A stretch of 64,000 nucleotides of DNA from contig NC_017390.1 in the NCBI RefSeq assembly GCF_000026985.1, positions 3,773,257-3,837,256 of the forward strand. The letters run 5' to 3'. The notes below the pieces were generated by a model. The model was not told where the DNA came from and searched no databases. It worked only from the letters and a program-made list of their open reading frames with translations. Made by a program: the position numbers and the translations under genes. Origin of the DNA: Erwinia pyrifoliae DSM 12163. GTDB lineage: Bacteria; Pseudomonadota; Gammaproteobacteria; Enterobacterales; Enterobacteriaceae. Positions 15,497 through 26,579 of the stretch are shown here, piece by piece (positions within the stretch are counted from its first letter, which is position 1; every line of letters begins with the position of its first letter).

Positions 15497-16767
15497 GGCT
15501 GTTCTCCCTGCTGCGCCTGCTTCAACTTCAGGTGTGGACGTTTCATCGGCAGCAGCCCCTGCGGACGCCAGATCATCATCAACACCATCAGGCCACCGAG
15601 TACCAGCATGCTGTATTCGTTAAGGTCACGCATCAGCTCGCGCGATACCACCAGCAGCACGGCAGCAAGGATCACCGCAAACTGCGACCCCATCCCGCCC
15701 AGCACCACGATCGCCAGCACAAAAGCGGACTCGGCAAAGGTGAAGGACTCCGGGCTGACAAAGCCCTGGCGCGCGGCAAACAGGCTACCGGCGAAACCAG
15801 CAAAGGCGGCGCTGATGGTAAAGGCGGTCAGTTTAATCCGCGTCGGGCTGAGGCCCAGCGAGCGACAGGCGATCTCATCTTCGCGCAGCGCTTCCCAGGC
15901 GCGGCCCAGCGGCATACGCAGCAGGCGGTTGATCACAAACAGGGTTAGCACCACCAGCAGCAGCGCCACCAGATACAGGAAGATAATTCTGTCGCCCGGA
16001 TCGTACTCCAGACCAAAGAAGTGGTGGAAGGTGTCCCAGCCGCCGTCGCGCACGCTGCGGTTGAATTCCAGCCCAAAGAAGGTCGGTTTAGGGATCTGGC
16101 TGATGCCGTTTGGCCCACCGGTTATTTCGGTATTGTTGAGCAGCAAAATGCGCACGATTTCACCAAAGCCAAGCGTCACAATCGCCAGGTAGTCACCGCG
16201 CAGACGCAGCACCGGGAAACCGAGCAGCAGGCCAAAAGCCGCCGCGACCAGCCCCGCCAGCGGCAGGCACTGCCAGAAACCCAGACCGTAATAATGATTT
16301 AACAGCGCAAAGGTATAAGCGCCGATAGCATAGAAGCCGCCGTAGCCAAGCACCAGCAGCCCGGAGAGGCCTACCACCACATTCAGCCCCAGCCCCAGCA
16401 TGACGTAAATCAGCGTCAGGGTGGCAATATCCACCGTGCCGCGTGAGACCAGAAACGGCCACAGTACAGCGGCAACGACCAGCGCCAGCAGCAGCAGTTT
16501 TTGCTTCACGGTTGAACCATCAATACCCGGCAGCATCAGCGCCGGGGCGGACACTTTTTTCAGGCCGCTTTGCAATAATGGGCGCAGCAGCTGGAACAGG
16601 AACACCACGCCGCAGCCGAGGGCGATCCAGTTCCAGCGCACCTCTCCGGCGTTATTCACCACCAGATGCGTGCCGTCAAGGTTCAGGCGCAGCCCCATAA
16701 AGAACGCCGCCAGCACCAGCAGCATCAGTGCCGATGCTACGGCATTAAGCAGATGGAGCTTTTTCAT
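15493..16767 (-). CDS. livM: Branched-chain amino acid ABC transporter permease LivM
   Basis: Inner-membrane permease pairing with LivH. 424 residues, in line with E. coli LivM (425). About ten hydrophobic segments follow an N-terminal extension. The cytoplasmic loop with the EAA-like coupling sequence ([16 protein letters not shown]) contacts the ATPases. Overlaps livG at its 3' end and livH at its 5' end by 4 bases each. Intact. Confidence 0.96.
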   Translation of the reverse strand: MKKLHLLNAVASALMLLVLAAFFMGLRLNLDGTHLVVNNAGEVRWNWIALGCGVVFLFQLLRPLLQSGLKKVSAPALMLPGIDGSTVKQKLLLLALVVAAVLWPFLVSRGTVDIATLTLIYVMLGLGLNVVVGLSGLLVLGYGGFYAIGAYTFALLNHYYGLGFWQCLPLAGLVAAAFGLLLGFPVLRLRGDYLAIVTLGFGEIVRILLLNNTEITGGPNGISQIPKPTFFGLEFNRSVRDGGWDTFHHFFGLEYDPGDRIIFLYLVALLLVVLTLFVINRLLRMPLGRAWEALREDEIACRSLGLSPTRIKLTAFTISAAFAGFAGSLFAARQGFVSPESFTFAESAFVLAIVVLGGMGSQFAVILAAVLLVVSRELMRDLNEYSMLVLGGLMVLMMIWRPQGLLPMKRPHLKLKQAQQGEQP

Positions 16768-17690
16768 ACTTTCTCAACCTCCGGACGCCCGAGGATGCCG
16801 GTTGGCATCACCAGCAACACCACAATCAGCAGCGCAAATGACACCACGTCTTTGTATTCAGTACTGAGATAGGCGGAGGTGAGCGCTTCGGCAATGCCGA
16901 GGATCAGCCCGCCCAGCATAGCGCCGGGAATACTGCCAATGCCGCCAAGCACCGCGGCGGTAAAGGCTTTCATCCCGGCCAAAAAGCCGATATAGGGGTT
17001 GATCACCCCGTAGAACTGACCCAGCAGCACCCCGGCCACCGCCGCCATTGCCGCGCCGATAACAAAAGTGAGCGAGATCACGCGGTCGGTGTTAATCCCC
17101 AGCAGGCTGGCCATTTTCAGGTCTTCCGCACAGGCGCGACAGGCGCGACCCATACGCGAATAGCGGATAAACACCGTCAGCGCCAGCATGGCAAGGAAAG
17201 TGACTCCCCAAATCACCAGCTGCATGGTGGAGATAGTGGCGGCGAAGCCGTTACTGACGCCCAGCGTCCACTGTCCGGCCACCAGGCTTGGCAGCGCCAA
17301 ATCGCGCGATCCCTGCGTCAGGCTGACGTAATTTTGCAGGAAGATCGACATGCCGATCGCCGAGATCAGGGCGATCAGGCGCTTAGAGGATCGTACCGGC
17401 TTATACGCCACGCGCTCAATGCTCCAGCCGTAGCAGGAAGCAATGACCACCGCGACCACGAAGCCGCAGCCAATCAGCAGCCAGCTGGTATCAATGCCCA
17501 TCATCATCAGCGCTGCAATGACGATAAACGAGACGTAACTGCCGATCATATACACTTCGCCGTGGGCGAAATTGATCATGCCGATGATGCCGTACACCAT
17601 CGTGTAACCAATGGCGATCAGCGCATAGGTGCTGCCCAACGTGACGCCGTTGAACATTTGCTGCAGGAAGTAGAGAAACTGCTCGGACAT
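16764..17690 (-). CDS. livH: Branched-chain amino acid ABC transporter permease LivH
   Basis: Inner-membrane permease subunit. 308 residues as in E. coli. The start [19 protein letters not shown] is typical; [13 protein letters not shown] and the coupling loop [16 protein letters not shown] are family marks. It lies 87 bases downstream of livK behind an intercistronic terminator-like hairpin that would lower permease relative to binding-protein expression. Confidence 0.96.
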   Translation of the reverse strand: MSEQFLYFLQQMFNGVTLGSTYALIAIGYTMVYGIIGMINFAHGEVYMIGSYVSFIVIAALMMMGIDTSWLLIGCGFVVAVVIASCYGWSIERVAYKPVRSSKRLIALISAIGMSIFLQNYVSLTQGSRDLALPSLVAGQWTLGVSNGFAATISTMQLVIWGVTFLAMLALTVFIRYSRMGRACRACAEDLKMASLLGINTDRVISLTFVIGAAMAAVAGVLLGQFYGVINPYIGFLAGMKAFTAAVLGGIGSIPGAMLGGLILGIAEALTSAYLSTEYKDVVSFALLIVVLLVMPTGILGRPEVEKV

Positions 17691-17726
17691 ACTTTAAACC
17701 CTTTACCTGTCCCCTTTGGGGGTAAC

Positions 17727-17756
17727 AAAAACGCCCGGCGCAGTTCACCGGGCGTT
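17727..17756 (-). terminator. Intercistronic terminator/attenuating hairpin between livK and livH
   Basis: Minus-strand AACGCCCGG-TGAACTGCG-CCGGGCGTT with TTTTGTT: a 9-bp GC-rich stem with T-tail 20 bases after the livK stop. Partial termination here would give more binding protein than membrane components, a common layout for ABC importers. Confidence 0.82.
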
Positions 17757-17777
17757 ATTGCCAGAAATAACCCGGCT

Positions 17778-18893
17778 TTACTTAACGGCGTCTGAAGAGC
17801 CGTCCGCGTGCCATTTGAAGACGCCAAACTCGAAGCCTTTCAGATCGCCCTTCTCGTTCCAGCTCAGGTCGCCCATGACGGTCGGCACCGTTGCGCCTTC
17901 TTTAAGGTTCTTCACAATGTCTGCTGGCTCTTCGCTTTTGCTACGCTCCATGCCAGCCGTCAGGGACTGCAATGCGGCATAGGTGGTCCAGACAAACGGC
18001 CCGGTTGGGTTTTGCTTTTTCGCTTTCAGCGCATCGACGATGGCCTGGTTCGCCGGAACCTGGTCATAGCGTTTTGGCAGCGTCACCAGCATGCCTTCCG
18101 AAGCCGCTCCGGCAATGTTGGACAGGGAAGAGTTACCCACACCTTCCGGGCCCATAAACTGGGTTTTCAGGCCAGCGGCGCGCGCCTGGCGCAGGATCTG
18201 CCCCATTTCCGGGTAGTAACCGCCAAAATAGACAAAATCGACGTTCTCTTTCTTCAGGCGTGCCACCAGCGTTGAGAAGTCTTTATCACCGGCGGTGATA
18301 CCCTCAAACATCACCACGTTGCCGCCCGCTTTCTTCAGGCTGTCCTGCACCGAACGCGCCAGGCCTTCGCCGTACTGCTGCTTGTCGTGAACCACGGCAA
18401 TGCGCTGTGGCTTCACTGCGCTAAGAATGTATCTGGCAGCGGTTGGCCCCTGGTCAGAATCGAGACCGGTGGTGCGCATAATCAGTTTATAACTACGGGT
18501 AGTGAGATCCGGCGCGGTGGCGGCCGGCGTGATCATCAGCACGCCTTCATCTTCATAGATGTCTGATGCGGGCTGCGTGGAAGAGGAACACAAATGGCCA
18601 ATCACATAACGGATGCCGTCATTGATCACCTTGTTAGCTATCGCGACCGCCTGTTTTGGATCGCAGGCATCGTCGTATTCCACGCCAACCAGCTTATTGC
18701 CGTTTACGCCGCCTTTGGCGTTAATATCCGCAATCGCCTGTTTGGCACCGGTGAACTCCATATCACCATACTGCGCCACCGGGCCGGACATCGCGCCAAC
18801 AATCGCCACCTTAACGTCCTTAGCCAACGCCGCCTGGCTGATGATCAGTGCCATACAGCCTGCCAGTAACGCATGACCTTTAGAGATTTTCAT
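17778..18893 (-). CDS. livK: Leucine-specific periplasmic binding protein LivK
   Basis: Captures leucine (possibly also Ile/Val) in the periplasm and delivers it to LivHMGF. With the ATG at 18893 it has 371 residues, a signal peptide [19 protein letters not shown] cleaved after ALA, and the mature start [33 protein letters not shown] and [19 protein letters not shown] carry the conserved disulfide Cys pair. E. coli has livJ as well, between rpoH and panM; that slot is empty here, so this is the only binding protein in view. Resemblance favours livK over livJ. Confidence 0.92.
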   Translation of the reverse strand: MKISKGHALLAGCMALIISQAALAKDVKVAIVGAMSGPVAQYGDMEFTGAKQAIADINAKGGVNGNKLVGVEYDDACDPKQAVAIANKVINDGIRYVIGHLCSSSTQPASDIYEDEGVLMITPAATAPDLTTRSYKLIMRTTGLDSDQGPTAARYILSAVKPQRIAVVHDKQQYGEGLARSVQDSLKKAGGNVVMFEGITAGDKDFSTLVARLKKENVDFVYFGGYYPEMGQILRQARAAGLKTQFMGPEGVGNSSLSNIAGAASEGMLVTLPKRYDQVPANQAIVDALKAKKQNPTGPFVWTTYAALQSLTAGMERSKSEEPADIVKNLKEGATVPTVMGDLSWNEKGDLKGFEFGVFKWHADGSSDAVK

Positions 18894-19386
18894 CCTTACT
18901 ACCCCACCTGTTGTGTTTGCGCCCTTGGAGCCTGAAACCGCAGCAGCAATGACAGCATGTATCACCCCGGAAATTGACGTTCAATGCTGCCGGAGATGCC
19001 GCCTTGCTGCGGAGCGAAGCTGTAGGGTCATTTATTATTTGCCGTTAAATCCGCGATAACGCTTTGTGTTTTAGAGGGTTAACGTGAATTACCGGATTTT
19101 TTGTCAATATACCTTTGATTTCAGGTTATTAAACAGGAATTTTCTGCTGTAAATCAACCTTCCATTTGAGTATGCAGTGGGGATAACAGGATAATCTACT
19201 GATATAAACGGTGGTATTTTAGCCATCTCTACAGCTAATTATGCTGGCGAAATAGCAACCAATATGGGTTTACTCGGTAAATCTTCTTACCTCCCGCAGA
19301 TCGCCTTGTTTTGGTACGGAAAACAAAAGCGCTAAAGTTCGATCAACTTCGTTACAATATGCCTTTCCTCAGCACCGGATTATTCG
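18894..19386. other. livK-panM divergent intergenic region
   Basis: About 490 bases without a convincing gene. AT-rich between 19020 and 19300, as expected for the long livK leader and its promoters. In E. coli liv expression is repressed by leucine through Lrp, and this is where Lrp sites would be. I could not delimit them. Confidence 0.5.
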
Positions 19387-19791
19387 ATGAAACTGACTAT
19401 CATCCGCCTGCAACAGTTGTCCGAGCAGGATCGCAGCGACTTAAAGAAAATCTGGCCGCAGGCCGATATGGATACGCTGGCCGCACGGCTGGATGAACAG
19501 CATCAGCTGTACGCGGCACGTTTTAATGACCGCCTGCTGGCGGCTGTTAAGGTGCTGATATCAGGTACACAGGCAAGCATGTCGCGGCTGGAAGTCCGTG
19601 AGGTGACGCGCAGACGTGGCGTCGGCTTATATCTGCTAGAGGAAACGCTGACGCAGAATCCGCGCATTCAGCACTGGTCGATTTGCGCAGACGGCACATC
19701 AGATCTTGTTGTTATCGCCAGCTTTATGAAGAGCGCCGGGTTCGTTCGCCAGGCAGATGAATGGGTTTATGGCTGGCAGAAGAGAGGATAG
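19387..19791 (+). CDS. panM: PanD maturation factor PanM
   Basis: GNAT-fold protein that triggers self-cleavage of aspartate decarboxylase PanD and senses CoA status. 134 residues against 127 in E. coli. The N terminus MKLTIIRLQQLSEQDR matches, as do AARFNDRLLAAVKV and the acetyl-CoA-site segment REVTRRRGVGLYLLEE. ATG follows the usual enterobacterial position divergent from livK and convergent with rpoH. Intact. Confidence 0.93.
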   Translation: MKLTIIRLQQLSEQDRSDLKKIWPQADMDTLAARLDEQHQLYAARFNDRLLAAVKVLISGTQASMSRLEVREVTRRRGVGLYLLEETLTQNPRIQHWSICADGTSDLVVIASFMKSAGFVRQADEWVYGWQKRG

Positions 19792-19951
19792 CTAATTTGA
19801 GAGGGAAGAAGGCTGACGCAAGGCTTTTCCGCACGACCAGAGAAATCTATGGCTCCGTCATTTTTACCACGCTGATTTTTGATTAATGCTGGCTTTCCTG
19901 CATCTGTCCGACGTCACTATGGAGGAGCGCCCGCGCCTTGCTGAGCCTTAG

Positions 19952-19991
19952 AAAAAGAACCACCCTGCCAGCTTACCGCTCTCAGGGTGGT
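19952..19991 (-). terminator. rpoH terminator
   Basis: Minus-strand CCACCCTGAG pairs with the later CAGGGTGG around a ~15-base loop and is followed by TTCTTTTTC. It lies ~60 bases past the rpoH stop and is also well placed to limit panM read-through. Confidence 0.8.
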
Positions 19992-20053
19992 GGGTAGCAT
20001 CTCATTAACCGCCCTTGCAGGCGATTTTTCATGCTCAGACAGCAGCGGCGTCG

Positions 20054-20908
20054 TTACGCTTCGATAGCCACGCGCAGTTTTTTCATTGCGTTCTTTTCCA
20101 GCTGGCGCACACGCTCGGCAGAAACACCGTACTGGTCGGCCAGCTCCTGCAGCGTGGTTTTGTTGTCATCGTCCAGCCAGCGGGCGCGGATAATATGCTG
20201 GCTGCGTTCGTCCAGCCCCTGCATCGCATCGTTCAGCTTATCGGCGGCGTGATCTTCCCAGTTATCTTCCTCAATGCCGTTGGCAAAGTCAGAGGACTTA
20301 TCCTGCAGATAGAGCATCGGTGCCATTGAACGGCCTTCGCCCTCGTCATCAGGCGTTGGGTCAAAAGTCATATCCTGGGCGGCCATGCGCGATTCCATTT
20401 CACGCACGTCTTTACTGCTGACACCCAGCTCGCGTGCCACCATTTCCACCTCATCCTGGTTAAACCAGCCTAAACGCTGCTTGGCTTTACGCAGATTGAA
20501 GAACAGCTTGCGCTGTGCTTTGGTAGTGGCGACCTTCACGATGCGCCAGTTGCGCAGTACGTACTCGTGGATTTCGGCTTTGATCCAGTGCACGGCAAAG
20601 GAAACCAGGCGCACGCCCACTTCCGGGTTAAAACGGCGCACGGCTTTCATCAGGCCGATGTTGCCTTCCTGAATCAGGTCTGCCTGTGGCAACCCGTATC
20701 CGGAGTAATTACGAGCGACATGAACAACAAAGCGCAGGTGAGACAGGATCAGCGTTTTAGCTGCTTCCAGACAGCCCTGGTAATGCAGCCGTTCAGCCAA
20801 CGCTTTTTCCTCTTCTGCCGTCAGCATAGGCCAGGCATTAGCCGCCCGGATGTAGGAATCCAGGTTGCCTAAAGGAGCAATAGCTAAAGTTTGCATTTCT
20901 TTGGTCAT
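20054..20908 (-). CDS. rpoH: Heat-shock sigma factor sigma-32
   Basis: Directs RNA polymerase to heat-shock promoters. 284 residues as in E. coli. Region 2 includes [20 protein letters not shown] and the -10 binding helix near [12 protein letters not shown]. The RpoH box [16 protein letters not shown], specific to sigma-32, is near residue 132. Region 4 ends in [18 protein letters not shown]. Translation in E. coli is controlled by an mRNA thermosensor in the first ~200 bases; the 5' coding sequence is conserved enough that the same is likely here. Confidence 0.97.
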   Translation of the reverse strand: MTKEMQTLAIAPLGNLDSYIRAANAWPMLTAEEEKALAERLHYQGCLEAAKTLILSHLRFVVHVARNYSGYGLPQADLIQEGNIGLMKAVRRFNPEVGVRLVSFAVHWIKAEIHEYVLRNWRIVKVATTKAQRKLFFNLRKAKQRLGWFNQDEVEMVARELGVSSKDVREMESRMAAQDMTFDPTPDDEGEGRSMAPMLYLQDKSSDFANGIEEDNWEDHAADKLNDAMQGLDERSQHIIRARWLDDDNKTTLQELADQYGVSAERVRQLEKNAMKKLRVAIEA

Positions 20909-21043
20909 TCAAACCCTCTCTTTGTTATGCATGATTGCGGTGTCGATCCCTGAACCGCCCATAAGATTACGTGAACAGACAGCAAAATTAAACACAATCT
21001 GTGCTAACGGCTTAACCATTTACTTTCCATTAAGACGTCGAAG

Positions 21044-21052
21044 TTATCCACA
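21044..21052. promoter_or_regulatory. DnaA box in rpoH promoter region
   Basis: TTATCCACA is a consensus DnaA box about 140 bases upstream of the rpoH start. On the rpoH strand it follows TTGAACTTG, closely resembling the E. coli rpoH promoter block, where DnaA modulates two of several promoters. The remaining rpoH promoters probably lie between 20930 and 21060. Confidence 0.6.
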
Positions 21053-21132
21053 AGTTCAATCTTACCGGTGGATATTTTATAAACTGCATGGAGGCGTGCG
21101 GGAATAACCGGGAGAAGTAACAGGCTGGCGAC

Positions 21133-21168
21133 CTTCCTCTGCGGCACGTCTTCACGCAGCAGAGGAAG
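21133..21168. repeat. 10-bp inverted repeat between ftsX and rpoH
   Basis: CTTCCTCTGC (21133-21142) and GCAGAGGAAG (21159-21168) are exact complements with a 16-base spacer, 28 bases after the ftsX stop. No T-run follows on the ftsX strand. It is probably a transcript-end or partial-termination hairpin between ftsYEX and rpoH. Confidence 0.5.
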
Positions 21169-21195
21169 ATTATAGCAAAAAATGATGTGAAAGAA

Positions 21196-22188
21196 TTACT
21201 GCGGCGTAAATCGGCGTAAATGTTGCACCGTCGCCAGCCATGCGGCCACCCAACCAATCATGGCGGAAATCAGCAGTAAAAGCAGGCTTTCATCCCACGC
21301 CAGACCATGCAGCACAAAGGAGGTGCCAAACACCGATGCCACCTGTGTCACCACCGACTCCAGCCTGAACAACAGCGCCGCCGACAGCACCAGTGACAGC
21401 AATGCCCCGCTAAAACCGAGTAGCGCTCCGCCATACAAGAACGGCCGCAGGATAAAACCGTCTGTTGCCCCGATCAACTTCTGCACGTTAATGGTGTCGC
21501 GGCGGGCAAAAATGCTCAGGCGCACGCTGTTACCAATCACCAGGAATACCGCCACAATCATCAGAATGCCGATCATTGCCGCCACCTGGCCAACCAGCCC
21601 GGTCAGCGCCGCCAGCCGGGCAAACCAGCTGTCATCCATCTTCACTTCATCAATGCCCTGCACCTTAGACACGCGGTCACGCAGATTATCCATAGTGCCT
21701 GAATTCTGGAAATTCAGCTTCGGCGTAATAATCGCTACCGCCGGCAGCGGGTTCTGCTCCAGCATATCCATCGCGCCGCCGAAGCCGGACCAGTTGCGAA
21801 ACTCGCCCAGCGCTTCTTCACGCGACAGATAGTTGACCTTGTCGACGCCGTCTTCTTTTTTAAGCTGCGCCACCACGTTTTCGGCCGCATCGTCATCCAG
21901 CGTTTTACTCAGGTAAACGGTGAGCTGCGGGGCCGGATACCACTGTTCCGCCGCCTGACTGACGTTTTTCCACACCATATAGCAGACGCTGGGCAGCGTC
22001 AGAGAGATGGCAATCACCATTACCGTCAGCAGCGTTGCCAGCGGCTGCCGCCACATATCCGACAGCGAACCGTGCATCGCGTAGCGCCACTGTTCATGCC
22101 AGCCGCCCTTGAGCGCTTTGCTTTTAGAGGGCTGCCTGTGCTTCACCGCTTTTGGCGCTGAGGGGCGAGGATTGCGTTTATTCACCAC
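21196..22188 (-). CDS. ftsX: Cell division protein FtsX
   Basis: ABC-type membrane partner of FtsE in the divisome; it activates periplasmic amidases through EnvC. 330 residues, about 20 shorter than E. coli FtsX, the difference lying in the basic cytoplasmic N terminus. There are four membrane segments ([59 protein letters not shown]), with the periplasmic domain between the first two. The ATG overlaps the ftsE 3' end by 11 bases. Confidence 0.95.
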   Translation of the reverse strand: MVNKRNPRPSAPKAVKHRQPSKSKALKGGWHEQWRYAMHGSLSDMWRQPLATLLTVMVIAISLTLPSVCYMVWKNVSQAAEQWYPAPQLTVYLSKTLDDDAAENVVAQLKKEDGVDKVNYLSREEALGEFRNWSGFGGAMDMLEQNPLPAVAIITPKLNFQNSGTMDNLRDRVSKVQGIDEVKMDDSWFARLAALTGLVGQVAAMIGILMIVAVFLVIGNSVRLSIFARRDTINVQKLIGATDGFILRPFLYGGALLGFSGALLSLVLSAALLFRLESVVTQVASVFGTSFVLHGLAWDESLLLLLISAMIGWVAAWLATVQHLRRFTPQ

Positions 22189-22846
22189 GATGACCTCCGT
22201 ACAAACGTCCCTGATTAAGCGTCATCTGCCGATAGTTACGGCTGGCGATCAGCCCCATATCATGGCTGGCCATCAGTACCGTAACGCCGACGCGGTTAAA
22301 CTCCTCAAACAGGCGCAAAATATCTTCAGACAGCGCCTCGTCGAGGTTACCCGTCGGTTCATCCGCCAGCAGCACCGCCGGCTTGTTCACCACCGCACGG
22401 GCAATCCCCACGCGCTGCTGCTCACCGCCGGAAAGCTGGATGGGGAAACTTTTCGCTTTGTCGAGCAGGCCGACTTTGTCCAGCGCCGCAGAAACGCGGC
22501 GGCGGATATCTTCACCACTGGCTCCGGCGATAATCAGCGGGATGGCCACATTGTCATACACCGAGCGATCCATCAGCAGATGGTGATCTTGAAAAATCAT
22601 GCCGATCTGACGGCGTAAAAACGGGACTTCACGGCTTTTCAGACGGCTAATATCGTGACCGCTAAACCAGATATGCCCGGCACTCGGGCGCTCAATGCCG
22701 CAGATCAGCTTCAGCAAGGTACTTTTCCCTGCCCCGGAGTGTCCGGTCAGAAACGCCATTTCGCCTGGGCGCAGATGAAAATCCACCCCCTGCAACGCTT
22801 GCCGACCACCGAGATAAGCCTTACTGACTTCTTCAAAGCGAATCAT
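22178..22846 (-). CDS. ftsE: Cell division ATP-binding protein FtsE
   Basis: Cytoplasmic ATPase that works with FtsX to control septal peptidoglycan splitting. 222 residues as in E. coli. Walker [11 protein letters not shown] near residue 36, signature [14 protein letters not shown], Walker [12 protein letters not shown], switch His in ASHDMGL. Starts 5 bases after the ftsY stop; the ftsY-ftsE-ftsX order is conserved. Confidence 0.97.
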   Translation of the reverse strand: MIRFEEVSKAYLGGRQALQGVDFHLRPGEMAFLTGHSGAGKSTLLKLICGIERPSAGHIWFSGHDISRLKSREVPFLRRQIGMIFQDHHLLMDRSVYDNVAIPLIIAGASGEDIRRRVSAALDKVGLLDKAKSFPIQLSGGEQQRVGIARAVVNKPAVLLADEPTGNLDEALSEDILRLFEEFNRVGVTVLMASHDMGLIASRNYRQMTLNQGRLYGGHRGE

Positions 22847-22851
22847 CCTAA

Positions 22852-24318
<1,467 letters not shown>

Positions 24319-24480
24319 GGTGCAACCACACTCCTCGCGGGAAAAACCGTTCTGGTAGGAAAAATAAGCTAAGTTTTATAGTCTACCACTTTCTGCAAAG
24401 CGCATTACAGCACCCTTTTACGTTTCCTCAACGCGGTTAGCCCGTTAAACTGTGCAACAAATTATTAAGAGTTCAGCAAG

Positions 24481-25086
24481 ATGAATAAGAAACCCCGCAG
24501 CGGCGCAGCCGGGCAAATAAGAATTATTGGTGGGCAGTGGCGTGGCCGTAAGTTACCGGTTCCCGATAGCGCCGGCCTGCGCCCCACTACCGATCGGGTA
24601 CGTGAAACGCTTTTTAACTGGCTGGCTGCGGATATCCAGCAGGCAAACTGCCTTGACTGTTTTGCCGGGAGCGGCGCTCTGGGCCTGGAAGCGCTGTCGC
24701 GCCATGCCGCCAGCGCCACCCTGCTGGAGCTGGAACGACCGGTGGCGCAACAGCTGGAAAAAAACCTTGCTACCCTCGGGGCGAAAAATGGACGCGTCGT
24801 TAATAGCAATACGTTGCAGTTCCTTGCCCAGAAGGGCGAGCCGCACCATCTGGTATTTGTTGACCCACCGTTTCGTAAAGGGCTGCTTGAACAGACCCTC
24901 ACGTTGTTGGAGAGCAACGGCTGGTTAGCCGATGAATCCCTGATCTATATCGAAAGTGAAGTCGAAAACGGCCTTCCGCTGGTGCCGGTAAACTGGCAGC
25001 TGCACCGTGAAAAGATCGCCGGTCAGGTGGCTTATCGCCTGTATATTCGTCATACAGAAAACGAGGATAACGCAGATGTTAATTAA
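24481..25086 (+). CDS. rsmD: 16S rRNA (guanine966-N2)-methyltransferase
   Basis: Methylates G966 of 16S rRNA in the assembled 30S subunit with S-adenosylmethionine. 201 residues. RIIGGQWRGRKL near the start, the SAM-binding DCFAGSGALGLEA segment, and the catalytic N6/N2-methyltransferase motif DPPF in VFVDPPFRKG. Divergent from ftsY, as in E. coli. Its 3' end overlaps yhhL by 11 bases. Confidence 0.96.
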   Translation: MNKKPRSGAAGQIRIIGGQWRGRKLPVPDSAGLRPTTDRVRETLFNWLAADIQQANCLDCFAGSGALGLEALSRHAASATLLELERPVAQQLEKNLATLGAKNGRVVNSNTLQFLAQKGEPHHLVFVDPPFRKGLLEQTLTLLESNGWLADESLIYIESEVENGLPLVPVNWQLHREKIAGQVAYRLYIRHTENEDNADVN

Positions 25087-25345
25087 CGCAGGCCGTCTGT
25101 TGATGGTGTTCGTCTGGGCTTTTTTGTTGCTTAACGTGGTACAACCCTTCCCGAAACCGCTGACGTATTTTGTTAACGTTGCACTGTTCTTTATGGTGAT
25201 TATGCACGGCCTGCAGCTGGTGCTGATGCGCACCACTCAGCCACAGGGGGCGGCTAAACTCAGCGGCGTGATGCAGGCCAAAATCTTTTTCTTTGGCGTA
25301 TTTGAGCTACTCGCGTGGCAAAAAAAGAACTTACCCAAACGCTAA
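25076..25345 (+). CDS. yhhL: YhhL, DUF1145 small membrane protein
   Basis: An 89-residue inner-membrane protein of unknown function, the same length as E. coli YhhL. The start MLINAGRLLMVFVWAFLLL, the PFPKPLTYFVNVALFF segment and the C-terminal FGVFELLAWQKKN match the family. Two to three hydrophobic segments. I chose the ATG at 25076, overlapping the rsmD end, so it is translationally coupled; a longer reading frame inside rsmD is not conserved. Confidence 0.92.
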   Translation: MLINAGRLLMVFVWAFLLLNVVQPFPKPLTYFVNVALFFMVIMHGLQLVLMRTTQPQGAAKLSGVMQAKIFFFGVFELLAWQKKNLPKR

Positions 25346-25714
25346 TCAGTTTCGCCGGGCTTCAGCACCCGGCTTAAAACTCACAAAGCGTGTTCCTTTA
25401 AACTGCAGCTCGCCCCGGGTGCCCTTATCCATTTGATGATAATCCCCGGCATTCAGTTCCAGTTTAAAATCACCTGCCTCGTTCAACGGATGAAACCAGG
25501 CCTCATAACGCATGTCCTCCACCGGAATATGCTCACGCTGGCGTGAGAGACGATTTGAGGCCGGATATTCTCGTTTGCTCTTTACTTCTACTATCAGGCT
25601 ACGCAGCGGCGTGACATCGTTGACCGCCACCTCACGCCGCTGTTTGATAAACTGACGGGTCGCTAAGATGGCGATAATGACCAGTATGATTAAAAAGAAA
25701 ATCGGCGGCTTCAT
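25346..25714 (-). CDS. yhhM: YhhM, DUF2500 membrane-anchored protein
   Basis: A 122-residue protein with one N-terminal membrane segment (PPIFFLIILVIIAILA), then RQFIKQRREVAVND and a soluble domain ending GELQFKGTRFVSFKPG, as in E. coli YhhM, function unknown. The ATG at 25714 has AGGA eight bases upstream; the ATG three codons earlier has poorer spacing. Convergent with yhhL, whose stop it abuts. Confidence 0.88.
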   Translation of the reverse strand: MKPPIFFLIILVIIAILATRQFIKQRREVAVNDVTPLRSLIVEVKSKREYPASNRLSRQREHIPVEDMRYEAWFHPLNEAGDFKLELNAGDYHQMDKGTRGELQFKGTRFVSFKPGAEARRN

Positions 25715-25860
25715 GGCGTTCATCCTGCTGAATATCAAAGTTGTCGGGTTGCAGAGCGCGCTTATCAGCATACAAGCGGATCCATCCCATTGTCACATTG
25801 TTGGTCATTAACCTACACTGGGACGGAATTTGTCGAGTTCTTCATCTACAAGGACAACAT

Positions 25861-26487
25861 ATGATCTGGTCTTTCCTCGCCGTTCTCTTTTCCGGCTGGC
25901 TGTATGTGGATGCATCCTATCGTGGACCGCAATGGCAACGCTGGGTATTTAAACCGGTCACCCTGCTGTTAATGCTGGCCTGGGCCTGGCAAGCGCCGGT
26001 GCTGAAAACTACCGATTATCTTATCCTCGCCGGACTGATAGCCACGCTGGCGGGTGATGCGCTGATATTGCTGCCGAACAAACGTATGCTGTATGCCATC
26101 GGAGCATTTTTCCTGTCGCACCTGCTGTACACGCTGTGTTTTGCCAGCCAGATGACGCTTACCCTGTTCTGGCCAATACCGCTAACGCTACTGATTATCG
26201 GCGCGCTGGTACTGGCTACCGTCTGGACCCGGCTTGAAGAGTTGCGCTGGCCGATTAGTACCTTGATCGGTATGGCGCTGCTGATGGTCTGGCTGAGTAC
26301 CGAGCACTATTTTTTCCGCCCGAGCGATTACAGTTTCACCTTAATGGCTGGGGCCGACCTGCTGCTGCTGGGAAATATTGTCTGGATAATCAGCCATTTC
26401 CGCTGCCGTTTCAACGCAGACAGCGCGATTATCGCCGCCTGCTACTTCGCCGGTCACTTTATGATCGTGCGCTCCCTGTGGCTGTAA
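25861..26487 (+). CDS. yhhN: YhhN family membrane protein (lysoplasmalogenase-like)
   Basis: A 208-residue integral membrane protein with about eight hydrophobic segments. The conserved acidic residues in [13 protein letters not shown] and [11 protein letters not shown] mark the YhhN/TMEM86 family; animal members hydrolyse lysoplasmalogen, while the bacterial substrate is not established. ATG at 25861 after AAGGACAACAT. Lies just upstream of zntA as in E. coli. Confidence 0.9.
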   Translation: MIWSFLAVLFSGWLYVDASYRGPQWQRWVFKPVTLLLMLAWAWQAPVLKTTDYLILAGLIATLAGDALILLPNKRMLYAIGAFFLSHLLYTLCFASQMTLTLFWPIPLTLLIIGALVLATVWTRLEELRWPISTLIGMALLMVWLSTEHYFFRPSDYSFTLMAGADLLLLGNIVWIISHFRCRFNADSAIIAACYFAGHFMIVRSLWL

Positions 26488-26500
26488 TCGCTAAACGCGC

Positions 26501-26532
26501 TTGACTCTGGAGTGAACTCCAGAGTGTAAGAT
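26501..26532 (+). promoter_or_regulatory. ZntR-type zntA promoter with 20-bp spacer
   Basis: -35 TTGACT (26501-26506) and -10 TAAGAT (26527-26532) are 20 bp apart, the overlong spacing of MerR-family promoters. The palindrome ACTCTGGAG-TGAA-CTCCAGAGT (26504-26525) fills the spacer and matches the E. coli PzntA operator nearly base for base. Zinc-loaded ZntR would untwist it and activate transcription. Confidence 0.93.
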
Positions 26533-26579
26533 GGTTATCGACGGGTACTGATGCCCGCCGTTACCGATCGGGAGGCGTT

